From: Desulfosporosinus sp049943955
GTDB lineage: Bacteria > Bacillota > Desulfitobacteriia > Desulfitobacteriales > Desulfitobacteriaceae
DNA length: 64,000 bases
Assembly (NCBI RefSeq): GCF_049943955.1
Contig: NZ_JBNFTW010000002.1
Location: 1 to 64,000, forward strand
Direction of reading: 5' to 3'
The notes beneath the pieces are model-generated. The model worked only from the letters and a program-made list of their open reading frames with translations. It made no database searches and was not told where the DNA came from. The position numbers were made by a program, and so were the translations under genes. Below, in pieces: positions 9,085 to 18,095 of the stretch (positions are counted from its first letter, which is position 1; each line of letters starts with the position of its first letter).

Positions 9085-10932
9085 ATGGGGGATTGCATTT
9101 TGAAAGAGGTCGAAAATCATTTAAACCCGGAAGTTAAGTATCAAAAACGAATAGCCATTTATGGTCAAAGGCTGGAAATAATAACTCATCACATCAATCG
9201 CCTCAGCAATTTCCGCCTTTTTACCTTTTTAGCCGGAGCGGTTTTAGCCCTAATCTTGTATCTCAATCAAAAGCCTTTCTGGGCAAAGGGCATTATTTTT
9301 ATTACCTTAGCATGCTTCATAGCCCTGGTCATCTGGCACCAATCCTTGAAAAAGAAGCAAAAGTATCTTCAAGTACTCTGTGAAAATTATGATCAAGCTT
9401 TAAAACGTATTATGGGGGAATGGAAATCGTTTACTGACCAAGGGCAAGACTTTGAAGATCCAGAGCACCCTTATGCTGATGATCTGGATATCTTTGGCTC
9501 CGGCTCGCTGTATCAATGGATTTCAACGGCCAAGACTTACAGAGGCAGGGAAAAACTTAAGCTGGCTTTGACAGAACTTCCGGAAAACTGCGCAGTAATT
9601 CGCAGAAAGCAGGCTGCTATCCTGGAACTGGCTGGAACGATGGCTTGGAGACAGAGGTTTATGGCTGAAGCAACGTTGGCGAAGCGTCCGTTGACTTCTC
9701 CTGGAACAATTATTAATTGGGCTAAAACCTATGATTCGACCTATCTTCGCCGCGAGATTCTCCTGGCAGCTCGGGCCCTCCCCTTAATAACCCTGACGTT
9801 TTTAATGTTATATTTCTGGAAGCATACGGTATCCTTTTGGTACCCATTAATAGGGCTTATGTTACAAGCCGGTATTCTTCTTCTGGGTAAGCAACGGGGA
9901 AAATCTCTGAATGCGGTTTATACCTTTAAAGAGAGTATTCGGATTTATGAGAAAATGTTAGAAAGGTTTGAGAAGAGGTCTTTTAAGGCGGATTATCTGC
10001 AAAACCTGAAGGAGAACTTACTTGATCGGGATGGACGGGCGGCTTTTGAACAGATCAGAGAACTTTCGCATTTAGCTGATTTGATCGCCAATCGCGGAAA
10101 TGCTATGTTCTTAGTCGTTAATGTTCTTACCCTCTGGGATCTGCAGTGTATGATTTCCTTGGAAGCATGGAAGGAAAAGTCAGGCCGTTCTTTTGAGGTA
10201 TGGGTGGACACAATTGGAGAATTGGAAGCCCTATGCAGCCTGGCTTTAGTTGCGGCGGACCATCCGGAGTGGTGTTTGCCGGTATTGACTTCCGAAAAAA
10301 CAGGTGTCAGGGCGTTAAGGATTGGTCACCCGCTTTTGGAGAATCCTGTCTGCAATGATTTAAGCATTAGCAATGAATCCGGGATTTTGCTAATAACCGG
10401 CTCAAATATGTCGGGAAAGAGTACTTTGCTTAGAACGATTGGTATTAACTTGGTTATGGCTTATGCCGGAGTTCCCGTCTGTGCTCAGGAATTTGGCTGT
10501 TCTCTTTTCAGGCTGTTCAGTTGTATGCGAGTCCGTGACAATTTAGGAGAAAATGTCTCTTCTTTTTATGCGGAGCTGTTAAGAATAAAACAAATTGTTG
10601 AGGCCTCAAAGCAGGATGCAGAAGTTTTCTTCCTCTTGGATGAGATCTTTAAAGGTACAAACTCTGAAGACCGTCACGCTGGGGCTAAAATCCTGATTCG
10701 GCAGCTAAGCAAAGCCGGGTCTATGGGCCTGGTATCTACTCATGATTTAGAATTGGGTGATTTAGAGCGTGAAAGCCGCCGAAAAATCCGCAATTACCAT
10801 TTCCGGGAGTACTATAAAGATAATCAAATTCTTTTTGACTATAAGCTTCGGCCCGGGGTTTCAACGACCCGCAATGCCATGTATTTAATCAAAATGGCGG
10901 GAATAGATGTGGATGGATCTTCCTATCGCTAA
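9085..10932 (+). CDS. Membrane-associated MutS-family ATPase
   Basis: The C-terminal 200 residues are a MutS domain V ATPase: Walker A TGSNMSGKST, Walker B FFLLDEIFKGTNS and the composite-site segment STHDLELGDL. The mismatch-recognition domain I of true MutS is absent. Instead the N-terminal half has hydrophobic pairs near residues 47-83 and 230-270, as in small MutS-like membrane proteins of Firmicutes. It is unlikely to do classical mismatch repair; the role is unknown. ATG 9085 has a poor ribosome site. TTG 9100 (six codons in) has GGGGG at good spacing and may be the true start. An intrinsic terminator follows at 11039. Confidence 0.85.
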   Translation: MGDCILKEVENHLNPEVKYQKRIAIYGQRLEIITHHINRLSNFRLFTFLAGAVLALILYLNQKPFWAKGIIFITLACFIALVIWHQSLKKKQKYLQVLCENYDQALKRIMGEWKSFTDQGQDFEDPEHPYADDLDIFGSGSLYQWISTAKTYRGREKLKLALTELPENCAVIRRKQAAILELAGTMAWRQRFMAEATLAKRPLTSPGTIINWAKTYDSTYLRREILLAARALPLITLTFLMLYFWKHTVSFWYPLIGLMLQAGILLLGKQRGKSLNAVYTFKESIRIYEKMLERFEKRSFKADYLQNLKENLLDRDGRAAFEQIRELSHLADLIANRGNAMFLVVNVLTLWDLQCMISLEAWKEKSGRSFEVWVDTIGELEALCSLALVAADHPEWCLPVLTSEKTGVRALRIGHPLLENPVCNDLSISNESGILLITGSNMSGKSTLLRTIGINLVMAYAGVPVCAQEFGCSLFRLFSCMRVRDNLGENVSSFYAELLRIKQIVEASKQDAEVFFLLDEIFKGTNSEDRHAGAKILIRQLSKAGSMGLVSTHDLELGDLERESRRKIRNYHFREYYKDNQILFDYKLRPGVSTTRNAMYLIKMAGIDVDGSSYR

Positions 10933-11038
10933 ATGGCCGAAATTATAGTATATGAAAGGGGTCGTTGTATAATGAGGGGCGTTTATGCATTTTGCAACAG
11001 CCCCTTGCGATTGGATAAAAAAGCCAAGAATAAACCAT

Positions 11039-11088
11039 AAATGAAATCCAGATGACAATATTTATGTCATCTGGATTTCATTTATTTT
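11039..11088 (+). terminator. Intrinsic terminator after the MutS-like gene
   Basis: A perfect 19-bp inverted repeat (arms 11039-11057 and 11065-11083, 7-base loop) followed by TTTATTTTAG. Located about 100 bp after the stop. Confidence 0.85.
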
Positions 11089-11204
11089 AGCAAAAATATA
11101 GTAAAATTGCTCGACACTATGTGAGCTTATTTTCATTTGGAATGTTTACCAGCGGCTAAACGAGTTAAAACGGTTATTTTTGAATTATAGGAGGAGGTTT
11201 ATAA

Positions 11205-13262
11205 GTGGACATCATGAGCGAAAAAACTGTTCAAAACGAGAGAAGAAAAATAAGATTTCAACCTTCGATGTCAATCAAAACACGTGTAACTCTTTTAATA
11301 GGTGTTGTCATTGTTTTCGTAGTGGTCGTATTATCCGCGGCGGGTCTTTGGAATGCAGAGAAGATGCTTAATACAAGCGAGCTGCAAACCGAAAAGCTTG
11401 CGGAACAGGGAATCCGGGATGAATTCAGCAATCGTTTGGACCGAGCTAAATCCTCAGTATTGTCACTAACTATGAACCCGGACGTAGCTAAGGCCTTGGC
11501 TGAACGAGACAGGACTGCGCTTGCACAGTTGGTTCAACCTGTTTTTCAAGAGGTGAAGAAGGAGGGCTTTAGTCAGCTTCAATTTCATCTTGCTCCGGCC
11601 ATTTCCTTTTATCGAGCGCATTCTCCTAATAAATTCGGTGATGACCTTTCGAAAATTCGGCCGACGGTTGTGGCCGCCAATACAGACCATAAGCTTGTCG
11701 AAGGCCTGGAAGAAGGCGTCGAAGGCTACGGTTTTCGGGTGGTAGTTCCTGTAAGGTATCAGGATCAATGGGTTGGCAGTGCGGAATATGGCATGGATTT
11801 TGGCGACGATTTTTTAAAAACCTTGCAGACGAAGAACCCAGGAGAGTATTTTATTTACCTTCTTGATCCCTCGGCCTCGTTAGTCAAAAGCGTGAAAACA
11901 AATGGAGGATTATTGGCGGGTATTGGTAAAGATAATTACCCGGTCCCCGAGGATCGGGTCAAAGAACTTGTTAATGGACAATCCCAATTTGTGGTAAGCG
12001 GGGATGGACAGTCTAATATCATGCTCATTCCGTTTAAGGACTATCAAGGTCAGGTGAAAGGTTACATTAAAGCTGTCCTCTCGCGGAGAGCGGTGCTTCA
12101 ACAATTAAATGCTTTAATCCAGTGGGCTGTTTTCATCGGATTAGTGGTACTTGTCTTAGGGTTGGTTGCAGGTTACATATTCTCACGAAGTTTCACCCGT
12201 CCTCTGATTGAATTAGCTCACAATGCGGAAGCCTTAGCGACCGGTGATTTAAGAACTGTTATTAAAGACGACTGGTTCGGGGAGTTGGGGACTCTGGCTC
12301 AGGCCATGAAAAAGATGGTTGGAAACACGAAGGATATTTGTTCTTCAATTAATAAAGCCTTAAGTCGTGTTGAAGAGTCGACAAAAGAAATTTCAGCAGC
12401 AACAGATCAAACATCTTCCGGAGTGGAACAAGTGGCCGAGAGCATCAATCAGGTAGCTGTTGGGGCTCAAAAAATTGCCCAAAGTACAAGTGAAATAGGA
12501 GAACAAAGTTTAGGGATTAATCAAAGTGTCGAATCATTGGCCGGGCATATGGAGCGTATCTCACGCAGTAATGGCGATGTTACGGAGCGTACACAGCGGG
12601 GAGAGGTAATGATGAAGGACTTAGCTGCAAAGATGAGTGTTTCAGCCTCTAAAGTGGAAGAAATTCAAACTGTAAGTCATAGTCTTAAAGATCAGACAGG
12701 ACAAATTCGCGGAATTACGCAAATTATCTCCGGAATTTCTGATCAAACTAATCTCCTGGCTCTCAATGCTGCGATTGAGGCAGCTCGTGCCGGGGAAGCC
12801 GGGCGGGGATTTGCCGTTGTGGCTGATGAGGTTCGAAAACTGGCAGAAGGATCACGGCAAAGTGCCGCCCAGATTGCAGAATTAATCGATCAAGTGACTG
12901 GAAACGTTGAGATTTCAGCTTGCTCAACGGAAGAAGCATTCTCCTTGATCCATGAACAAGTCGGTATTGGTAATCAGGCCTTACAACAGTTCATGGATAT
13001 TTCTCAGGGGATGCGAGATGTTTCCGGCTTATTGGAGATCATGTCTGAAGAGGTTCAGCAAGTTGTTCAGATGGGCGAAACAATAGCACGCTCGATACAA
13101 GTGATTAGTGACATGTCTCAAGAAGATGCCGGAGCCGCAGAGGAAATTGCTGCTTCATCCGAAGAAATGAGTGCAACGGTTACTTCAATTCGTGATAGTG
13201 TTGAACAGTTAATTCGATTGATGGAAGACTTAAAAACTCAAAGCATGAGATTTGTCTCTTAA
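11205..13262 (+). CDS. Methyl-accepting chemotaxis protein
   Basis: A transmembrane chemoreceptor of 685 residues. TM1 lies at about residues 30-50, a periplasmic Cache-like sensor at 55-300, TM2 at 308-330, HAMP at 330-385 and the signalling helical hairpin to the end. The hairpin tip reads TNLLALNAAIEAARAGE followed by GRGFAVVADEVRKLAEGS, the CheA/CheW contact site conserved in all receptors. The start is GTG 11205, with GGAGG 7 bp upstream. It is a single-gene unit between an upstream terminator and asnS. The ligand is not predictable from sequence alone. Confidence 0.93.
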   Translation: MDIMSEKTVQNERRKIRFQPSMSIKTRVTLLIGVVIVFVVVVLSAAGLWNAEKMLNTSELQTEKLAEQGIRDEFSNRLDRAKSSVLSLTMNPDVAKALAERDRTALAQLVQPVFQEVKKEGFSQLQFHLAPAISFYRAHSPNKFGDDLSKIRPTVVAANTDHKLVEGLEEGVEGYGFRVVVPVRYQDQWVGSAEYGMDFGDDFLKTLQTKNPGEYFIYLLDPSASLVKSVKTNGGLLAGIGKDNYPVPEDRVKELVNGQSQFVVSGDGQSNIMLIPFKDYQGQVKGYIKAVLSRRAVLQQLNALIQWAVFIGLVVLVLGLVAGYIFSRSFTRPLIELAHNAEALATGDLRTVIKDDWFGELGTLAQAMKKMVGNTKDICSSINKALSRVEESTKEISAATDQTSSGVEQVAESINQVAVGAQKIAQSTSEIGEQSLGINQSVESLAGHMERISRSNGDVTERTQRGEVMMKDLAAKMSVSASKVEEIQTVSHSLKDQTGQIRGITQIISGISDQTNLLALNAAIEAARAGEAGRGFAVVADEVRKLAEGSRQSAAQIAELIDQVTGNVEISACSTEEAFSLIHEQVGIGNQALQQFMDISQGMRDVSGLLEIMSEEVQQVVQMGETIARSIQVISDMSQEDAGAAEEIAASSEEMSATVTSIRDSVEQLIRLMEDLKTQSMRFVS

Positions 13263-13362
13263 CGGTAATCCTATACCGCAATTTGAAGTTAGAATATCAA
13301 TAAGGTATAATTGAGACTTAGGAAATTCTTAACTCTCACTGGGATTTTTGAGGAGGAAGACT

Positions 13363-14754
13363 ATGCAAGCGGTTACCGTCAAACAAATTTTCCGAGAGAC
13401 AGAAACGTTTCTCAATCAAAAGCTGGAAATCTCCGGATGGGTTCGAACAATTCGCACCTCCAAAGCATTCGGTTTCATTGAAATTAATGATGGTAGTTTT
13501 TTCGAAAATATTCAAGTAGTCTTTGACGAGAGCTTAGACAACTTTCTGGAAATTGGCAAGCAAACGATCAGTTCAGCTCTTCGTATCCAGGGGACCCTCG
13601 TTGCATCGCCGGGAGCAAAACAGCCTTTTGAATTAAAAGCCGAACATATAGAGATTCTGGCTCTTGCGGGAGGGGATTATCCCTTACAAAAGAAGCGTCA
13701 TACCTTCGAATACTTACGCACAATTGCTCATCTGCGTCCAAGAACAAATACCTTTGCTGCAGTTTTTCGAGTTCGTTCTGTGGTAGCTTATGCAATTCAT
13801 AAGTTCTTTCAGGAGAAAGGCTTTGTTTATGTACATACCCCTATCATTACGGGGAGCGATGCCGAAGGTGCCGGAGAAATGTTCAAGGTCACGGTTTTAG
13901 ATCCGGCGAACCCTCCAAGGAATGATGCGGGGGATGTTAACTATGGCGAGGATTTTTTTGGCAAGGAAACGAGTTTAACAGTCAGCGGCCAGCTAAATGT
14001 AGAAACCTATTGCATGGCTTTTCGCAACGTCTATACTTTTGGACCTACGTTTCGTGCCGAAAACTCTAATACGGCCAGACATGCTGCAGAGTTCTGGATG
14101 ATTGAACCGGAGATTGCCTTTGCGGAACTCGCTGACAATATGAAACTGGCTGAAGAGATGATGAAATATATTATCCGCTATGCCTTAGATAATGCTCCTG
14201 AAGAAATGGCCTTCTTTAACAAATTTGTGGATAAAACACTCTTTGAACGTTTGGAAAATATCTTGAACTCCGATTTCGGCCATATTACCTATACTGAAGC
14301 TGTCAGCCTTCTGGAAAAGGAAAATGCTGAGTTTGAATATCCGGTGCACTGGGGAATTGACCTGCAGACAGAGCACGAACGTTACCTGACAGAAAAGATC
14401 TTCAAAAAACCTGTTTTTGTTTCTGATTATCCCAAGGACATTAAAGCGTTCTACATGCGTCTCAACGATGATAATAAGACCGTAGCAGCTATGGATCTTC
14501 TTGTTCCCGGAGTTGGAGAGATTATTGGCGGAAGTCAGCGGGAAGAGCGCCTTGAAGTTCTAGAAAACAGAATGAAAGAGTTTGGATTGAAGGAAGAGGA
14601 TTATTACTGGTATCTTGATCTGCGCAGGTATGGCGGAGTCAAACATGCGGGCTATGGCCTGGGTTTCGAGCGGGTTATCATGTATTTAACGGGAATGTCA
14701 AATATTCGCGATGTCGTTTCATTCCCGAGAACTGCCAACACATGTGAGTTTTAA
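13363..14754 (+). CDS. asnS: Asparaginyl-tRNA synthetase
   Basis: A class IIb aminoacyl-tRNA synthetase that charges tRNA-Asn. The N-terminal OB-fold anticodon domain occupies about residues 10-100 and the catalytic core the rest. Motif 2 is visible as TFRAENSNTARH and motif 3 as GYGLGFERVIMYLTG. The asparagine-specific C-terminus ends RTANTCEF. At 463 residues it is the normal length. ATG 13363 is chosen because GAGGAGG precedes it by 6 bp; the open frame extends five codons to TTG 13348. No T-box leader is visible in the short 100-bp upstream gap. gatCAB is also present in this window. Confidence 0.95.
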   Translation: MQAVTVKQIFRETETFLNQKLEISGWVRTIRTSKAFGFIEINDGSFFENIQVVFDESLDNFLEIGKQTISSALRIQGTLVASPGAKQPFELKAEHIEILALAGGDYPLQKKRHTFEYLRTIAHLRPRTNTFAAVFRVRSVVAYAIHKFFQEKGFVYVHTPIITGSDAEGAGEMFKVTVLDPANPPRNDAGDVNYGEDFFGKETSLTVSGQLNVETYCMAFRNVYTFGPTFRAENSNTARHAAEFWMIEPEIAFAELADNMKLAEEMMKYIIRYALDNAPEEMAFFNKFVDKTLFERLENILNSDFGHITYTEAVSLLEKENAEFEYPVHWGIDLQTEHERYLTEKIFKKPVFVSDYPKDIKAFYMRLNDDNKTVAAMDLLVPGVGEIIGGSQREERLEVLENRMKEFGLKEEDYYWYLDLRRYGGVKHAGYGLGFERVIMYLTGMSNIRDVVSFPRTANTCEF

Positions 14755-14789
14755 GCCTTTTCGACGGTGCAAAACTAGAGCAACTAGCT

Positions 14790-14820
14790 AAGGTGAAGGA
14801 GATTTCCTTCACCTTATTTT
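14790..14820 (+). terminator. Intrinsic terminator of asnS
   Basis: AAGGTGAAGGA (14790-14800) pairs perfectly with TCCTTCACCTT (14805-14815), followed by ATTTTG. Confidence 0.88.
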
Positions 14821-14825
14821 GATGA

Positions 14826-14854
14826 TTGACACCCATATTTTAGCATGTTAAACT
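14826..14854 (+). promoter_or_regulatory. Sigma-A promoter of the GntR-corrinoid unit
   Basis: A perfect -35 box TTGACA (14826-14831), a 17-bp spacer and -10 box TAAACT (14849-14854), located about 50 bp before the GntR start. Confidence 0.6.
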
Positions 14855-14906
14855 TAAAAAAATTCGAAATTTAGCAGACAATTATAAGCAGGAATAGGTG
14901 TTTTGG

Positions 14907-15665
14907 GTGAGTCAAGAAGAAACAGTCATCGATAAAAATTCAGTTATCCCTATATACTACCAGCTTTTTAAGCTGCTTGAGGGACAGATTCGCCGAGGAG
15001 ATTTGAAACCGGGAGAGTCGTTACCGACAGAAAACGATATCGCTATGCGCTACGAAATAAGTCGAATGACGGTACGGAGGGCAATTTCCGAGCTGGTGGC
15101 AGCGGGCATGGTTTATGCTCAGCAGGGAAAGGGGACGTTTGTTGCGACCCCCAAACTGGATAATATCGTTTTTGAATTAAATGATTTTAATCAAGAAATT
15201 AGAAAAAGAGGGCTTAATTATAAAACAACTCTCTTAGAAGCTAAAATTGTTAGGGCAGATGAAGCCCTTAAGGAAAAGTTTGAGATTCAGGGGGATGACA
15301 AAAGGTTTTTGTTTTTTCGGACGGTACTTGCTGCAGAAAATGAACGGCTATCTTATGAGGTAAAATACACAATTTATAGTAAAAGTAAACCGATCCTTGA
15401 ATCAGAACTAAAAGATCCAAGTTTGCCGGGCCTAATAGCAGCGCATACGGAATATGTGCCGGTGAGTTCGAAGAAGGTTTTACAGGTTGCGTCCTGTACT
15501 CAAGAAGAAGCCTTAATTCTTGGAATCCCTCCTTATGCCCCGGTTTTTCTGATTGAGCAGATCATTTATAATTCAGACCTAAAACCCGTGGGGTGGAGTA
15601 AAGCTGTTTACAGGGGAGATCGGTATAAACTAACCAGCTATGATGGCTGGTACAAAAAAGACTAG
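14907..15665 (+). CDS. GntR/HutC-family regulator with UTRA domain
   Basis: A transcriptional regulator with an N-terminal winged HTH (about residues 10-75; PGESLPTENDIAMRY and SRMTVRRAISEL are diagnostic) and a C-terminal UTRA ligand-binding domain (about 90-245). It probably senses a methyl donor or intermediate for the corrinoid system, because its stop lies 19 bp before the corrinoid protein start. Start choice is uncertain between GTG 14898 and GTG 14907; the second has AGG at better spacing. It has its own sigma-A-like promoter. Whether it activates or represses cannot be read from sequence. Confidence 0.9.
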   Translation: MSQEETVIDKNSVIPIYYQLFKLLEGQIRRGDLKPGESLPTENDIAMRYEISRMTVRRAISELVAAGMVYAQQGKGTFVATPKLDNIVFELNDFNQEIRKRGLNYKTTLLEAKIVRADEALKEKFEIQGDDKRFLFFRTVLAAENERLSYEVKYTIYSKSKPILESELKDPSLPGLIAAHTEYVPVSSKKVLQVASCTQEEALILGIPPYAPVFLIEQIIYNSDLKPVGWSKAVYRGDRYKLTSYDGWYKKD

Positions 15666-15684
15666 CTAATTGGGGGTTCATAAG

Positions 15685-16338
15685 GTGGAAGACGAACTGC
15701 AAATAGCGATGGCAAATCTTGATGAAGAAAAGACGTTAAGGCTGGTAAACGAAAGAATTCAAGCCGGCTGCAGCGCTGTCGATATCATTGAGAGCTGCCG
15801 GCGGGGTGTGGAAATAGTCGGAGAAAAGTACAGTGACAGCGATTACTTTTTATCGGATCTTATCATGTCTGAAGAAATTCTTAAAGAAGTAATGAGAATT
15901 TTGGAACCTCATATCCCTGTCAAGGGCTCCAATAAGGGATTGCAACCGATCATCATGGGTACCATCGAAGGTGATATTCATGATCTGGGTAAGAATATAA
16001 TTATTTATCTTTTGCGTTCTTCTGGTTACGAAGTTTCTGACTTAGGGGTTGATGTAACACCCGAGAGGTTTGTTCAAGCGGTAAGCGAAACAAAGGCCGT
16101 AATCTTAGGAATCAGTGTTTTGCTATCCTTTTGTGTCGGATCGATAAAAAAGGTTGTGGATCTGCTGATTGATGCAGGACTTAGAGATCAAGTGAAAGTT
16201 GTAGTTGGAGGATATCCGGTGAATCAGCAGGTAAAAGAATACACGGGGGCAGATTTTTACGCTAATGATGTAACAGAAGCCTTAAAGATCTACCGTAATA
16301 TTTTAGGAACCAGAGAGGGTTCGGTCTCGCAGACGTGA
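15685..16338 (+). CDS. Corrinoid (methyl-carrier) protein
   Basis: A B12-dependent methyl shuttle of the MtaC/MtbC/MttC type. An N-terminal helical cap domain (about residues 5-85) is followed by a B12-binding Rossmann domain. The cobalt-ligand motif is GDIHDLGKN (D-x-H-x-x-G), with the later SVLLSF and VVGGYPVN segments. The cofactor would be methylated by a substrate-specific methyltransferase and demethylated by a second one. GTG 15685 has GGGGG 8 bp upstream and is preferred over TTG 15670. The stop codon lies inside the following terminator hairpin, so read-through into the UroD-like gene is likely partial. Confidence 0.92.
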   Translation: MEDELQIAMANLDEEKTLRLVNERIQAGCSAVDIIESCRRGVEIVGEKYSDSDYFLSDLIMSEEILKEVMRILEPHIPVKGSNKGLQPIIMGTIEGDIHDLGKNIIIYLLRSSGYEVSDLGVDVTPERFVQAVSETKAVILGISVLLSFCVGSIKKVVDLLIDAGLRDQVKVVVGGYPVNQQVKEYTGADFYANDVTEALKIYRNILGTREGSVSQT

Positions 16339-16353
16339 GACCGAACCTTTTTT
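16318..16353 (+). terminator. Terminator overlapping the corrinoid protein stop codon
   Basis: GGTTCGGTCTC (16318-16328) pairs perfectly with GAGACCGAACC (16337-16347), followed by TTTTTTAG. The TGA at 16336-16338 sits at the base of the second arm, so translating ribosomes would cover the hairpin. This allows coupling between translation and termination. Confidence 0.88.
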
Positions 16354-16504
16354 AGTCCAATTCTTCCAAAGGTTTAGTTGACCCTATTCATGAGTTGTGA
16401 TAATATTTCAACAAACTAAGTGTTCTATACATTCCAAACAAAAATGATTACTCTGAAAATTACCAAGAGGGTAACACTATCGAAATATGTTATGAACCAC
16501 TAAT

Positions 16505-16545
16505 ACCCTACTACAATGGTGCCAATACCGTTTTGTATGTAGGGT
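16505..16545 (+). promoter_or_regulatory. Hairpin in leader of the UroD-like gene
   Basis: ACCCTAC-TACAA (16505-16516) pairs with TTGTA-T-GTAGGGT (16533-16545), leaving one bulged base and a 16-base loop. It lies in the 356-bp gap between the corrinoid protein and the methyltransferase, without a T-tract. The rest of the gap holds no gene. It could be a protein-binding site or leader structure; nothing identifies a known riboswitch. Confidence 0.35.
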
Positions 16546-16694
16546 TACTCTATTTTGGACAAAATTTTGTATCGTTACCGGCAAAGCAGTATTTAGGTTA
16601 AGCAAGCGATTGTGTTCAACCGCTATTTCTTAACGCTCTAGAGGGCTTTTGATATGGATGCGGCCGTTTTTAAGAGGAAGGGGTATAAGGGACT

Positions 16695-17867
16695 ATGAAC
16701 GCTAAGGAAACCCTTTATCAACAACGATTAGATCGTTACATCACTGCTATGGATTGCGGAAAACCAGATATGGTTCCCGTTGCTTTCGGTGTTGGGGAGT
16801 GGGTTGCCAAGTATAAAGGGACAACCTTCCAGGAGATTTTTTACGATCTTGATAAAAGTAACTCAATTGTCTCGGAAATGCTGCCGGGCTTGGATTTTGA
16901 TATTTTCAAGGGTGGTCCATGCCTGTGGTGGCCGCCGATGTTTGATGTTATGGGTTCAAAATTGTATAAATTCCCAGGTATCGGAGTCGATGAAAACTCA
17001 ACCTTTCAATATAATGAAGAAGAATATATGAAGCCCGATGATTATGACGAATTTACCGCCAGCCCGACGGAATGGCTCGTTAATCATTTTTTGCCTAACA
17101 TAAGTACTGAACTTGCCAATCCGGGATCATATCGCTCAACAATCGCTCTCATCAAAGGTGCGGCTGCTTTCGCGATGTCCGGAAGCATAACGGCAGCCGC
17201 TTACGAAAAATGGACCAAAGAACATGGAATCGTTGGGCAGGGAACCGGATTTACGAAAGCTCCTTTTGATACTTTGGGGGATGCTCTGAGAGGTATGAAA
17301 GGAATCCTTCTGGATCTGCGCCGTCGTCCGGAGAAAGTATTAGCCGCTTGTGAGGTCATAACTCCTCATAACGTTAATTGTGGTCTGGCCGGTGCCGGAG
17401 CAGATACCCGGTTCCCCTGCTTTGCCCCTCTGCATCGCGGTGCTTATCCTTTCCTTAATCCCCGTCAATGGGAAACGTTCTACTGGCCTTCCTTGAAGGC
17501 GACGATTGAAGGCTTGTGGGCTAAAGGCAAACGGATGTTGTTTTATGCCGAAGGTGATTGGACTCCGTATCTGGAGAAAATTGCCGAATTACCTGAGAGA
17601 AGTATTATCTTTCAAATTGATACGACAGATGCCAAGAAGGCAAAAAAAGTTTTAGGCGGCAGGTTCTGTCTGCAGGGTGGTGTGCCTACGACCCTGTTAA
17701 CCTATGGAACTCCGGAAAAGATTCGGGAGCAGGTCAAACGATCTATTGACGAATTAGGCCGTGACGGCGGGTTTATTTTGGATTCCGGCGGGGTCATCAT
17801 GGGAGATGCCAAACAGGAGAATCTCATCGCCATGATCGAAGCTGCTCGGGAATTTGGCGTTTATTAG
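16695..17867 (+). CDS. Uroporphyrinogen-decarboxylase-family methyltransferase (MtaA/CmuA-like)
   Basis: A 390-residue TIM-barrel protein of the UroD superfamily. Beside a corrinoid protein and a RACE activator such proteins act in corrinoid methyl transfer, not haem synthesis. Family segments near the C-terminus are GGVPTTLLTYGTPEKI and FILDSGGVIMGDA. The zinc-binding H-x-C seen in MtaA-type methyltransferases is not evident: the equivalent strand reads MLFYAEGDWTPYL. Either the zinc ligands differ or this protein has another role. The substrate is unknown; methoxylated aromatics or methylamine-like compounds are reasonable guesses. The start ATG follows AAGAGGAAGGGG. The next gene, a small protein, starts 19 bp after the stop. 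Confidence 0.85.
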   Translation: MNAKETLYQQRLDRYITAMDCGKPDMVPVAFGVGEWVAKYKGTTFQEIFYDLDKSNSIVSEMLPGLDFDIFKGGPCLWWPPMFDVMGSKLYKFPGIGVDENSTFQYNEEEYMKPDDYDEFTASPTEWLVNHFLPNISTELANPGSYRSTIALIKGAAAFAMSGSITAAAYEKWTKEHGIVGQGTGFTKAPFDTLGDALRGMKGILLDLRRRPEKVLAACEVITPHNVNCGLAGAGADTRFPCFAPLHRGAYPFLNPRQWETFYWPSLKATIEGLWAKGKRMLFYAEGDWTPYLEKIAELPERSIIFQIDTTDAKKAKKVLGGRFCLQGGVPTTLLTYGTPEKIREQVKRSIDELGRDGGFILDSGGVIMGDAKQENLIAMIEAAREFGVY

Positions 17868-17886
17868 AAGATAGGAGGGAAAATCA

Positions 17887-18060
17887 ATGTCAGATAGGGA
17901 AGAAACTCTTATTAACCCCAAGCCGGGCGTTTGCGTGCCCTGGGAATTAAAACTCGAAGAACTAGGAGATTTTCCTGGGAATGAGGAAATTGTAAAAAAA
18001 GAATGGGAGAAATTAGATGATTTTGCCTACAATTTTATTTGGTTTTGGGTACAACGTTAA
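17887..18060 (+). CDS. 57-residue conserved-position small protein in the corrinoid operon
   Basis: A short intact frame of 57 codons between the UroD-like methyltransferase and RACE. AGGAGGG lies 7 bp before the ATG, one of the best ribosome sites in the window, and spacing to both neighbours is tight (19 and 35 bp). The product is acidic and soluble, with a PKPGVCVPWELK segment holding its only Cys and a tryptophan-rich end (FIWFWVQR). I do not recognise a family. Its position suggests a partner of the methyltransferase or corrinoid protein, for example in assembly or cofactor reduction. That is inference only. Confidence 0.75.
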   Translation: MSDREETLINPKPGVCVPWELKLEELGDFPGNEEIVKKEWEKLDDFAYNFIWFWVQR

Positions 18061-18095
18061 CATAGACAAAAATAGTTTCGGAAGGAGTGACAGAG

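Noticed and set aside
13263..13362. Possible T-box leader before asnS
   Set aside because: The gap is only 100 bp and lacks the AGGGTGG T-box sequence and an antiterminator structure.
16550..16566. TGGACAAAATTTTGTA as a sigma54 promoter for the UroD-like gene
   Set aside because: The -12 element is GT and not GC, and the -24 box is poor. Not enough to call.
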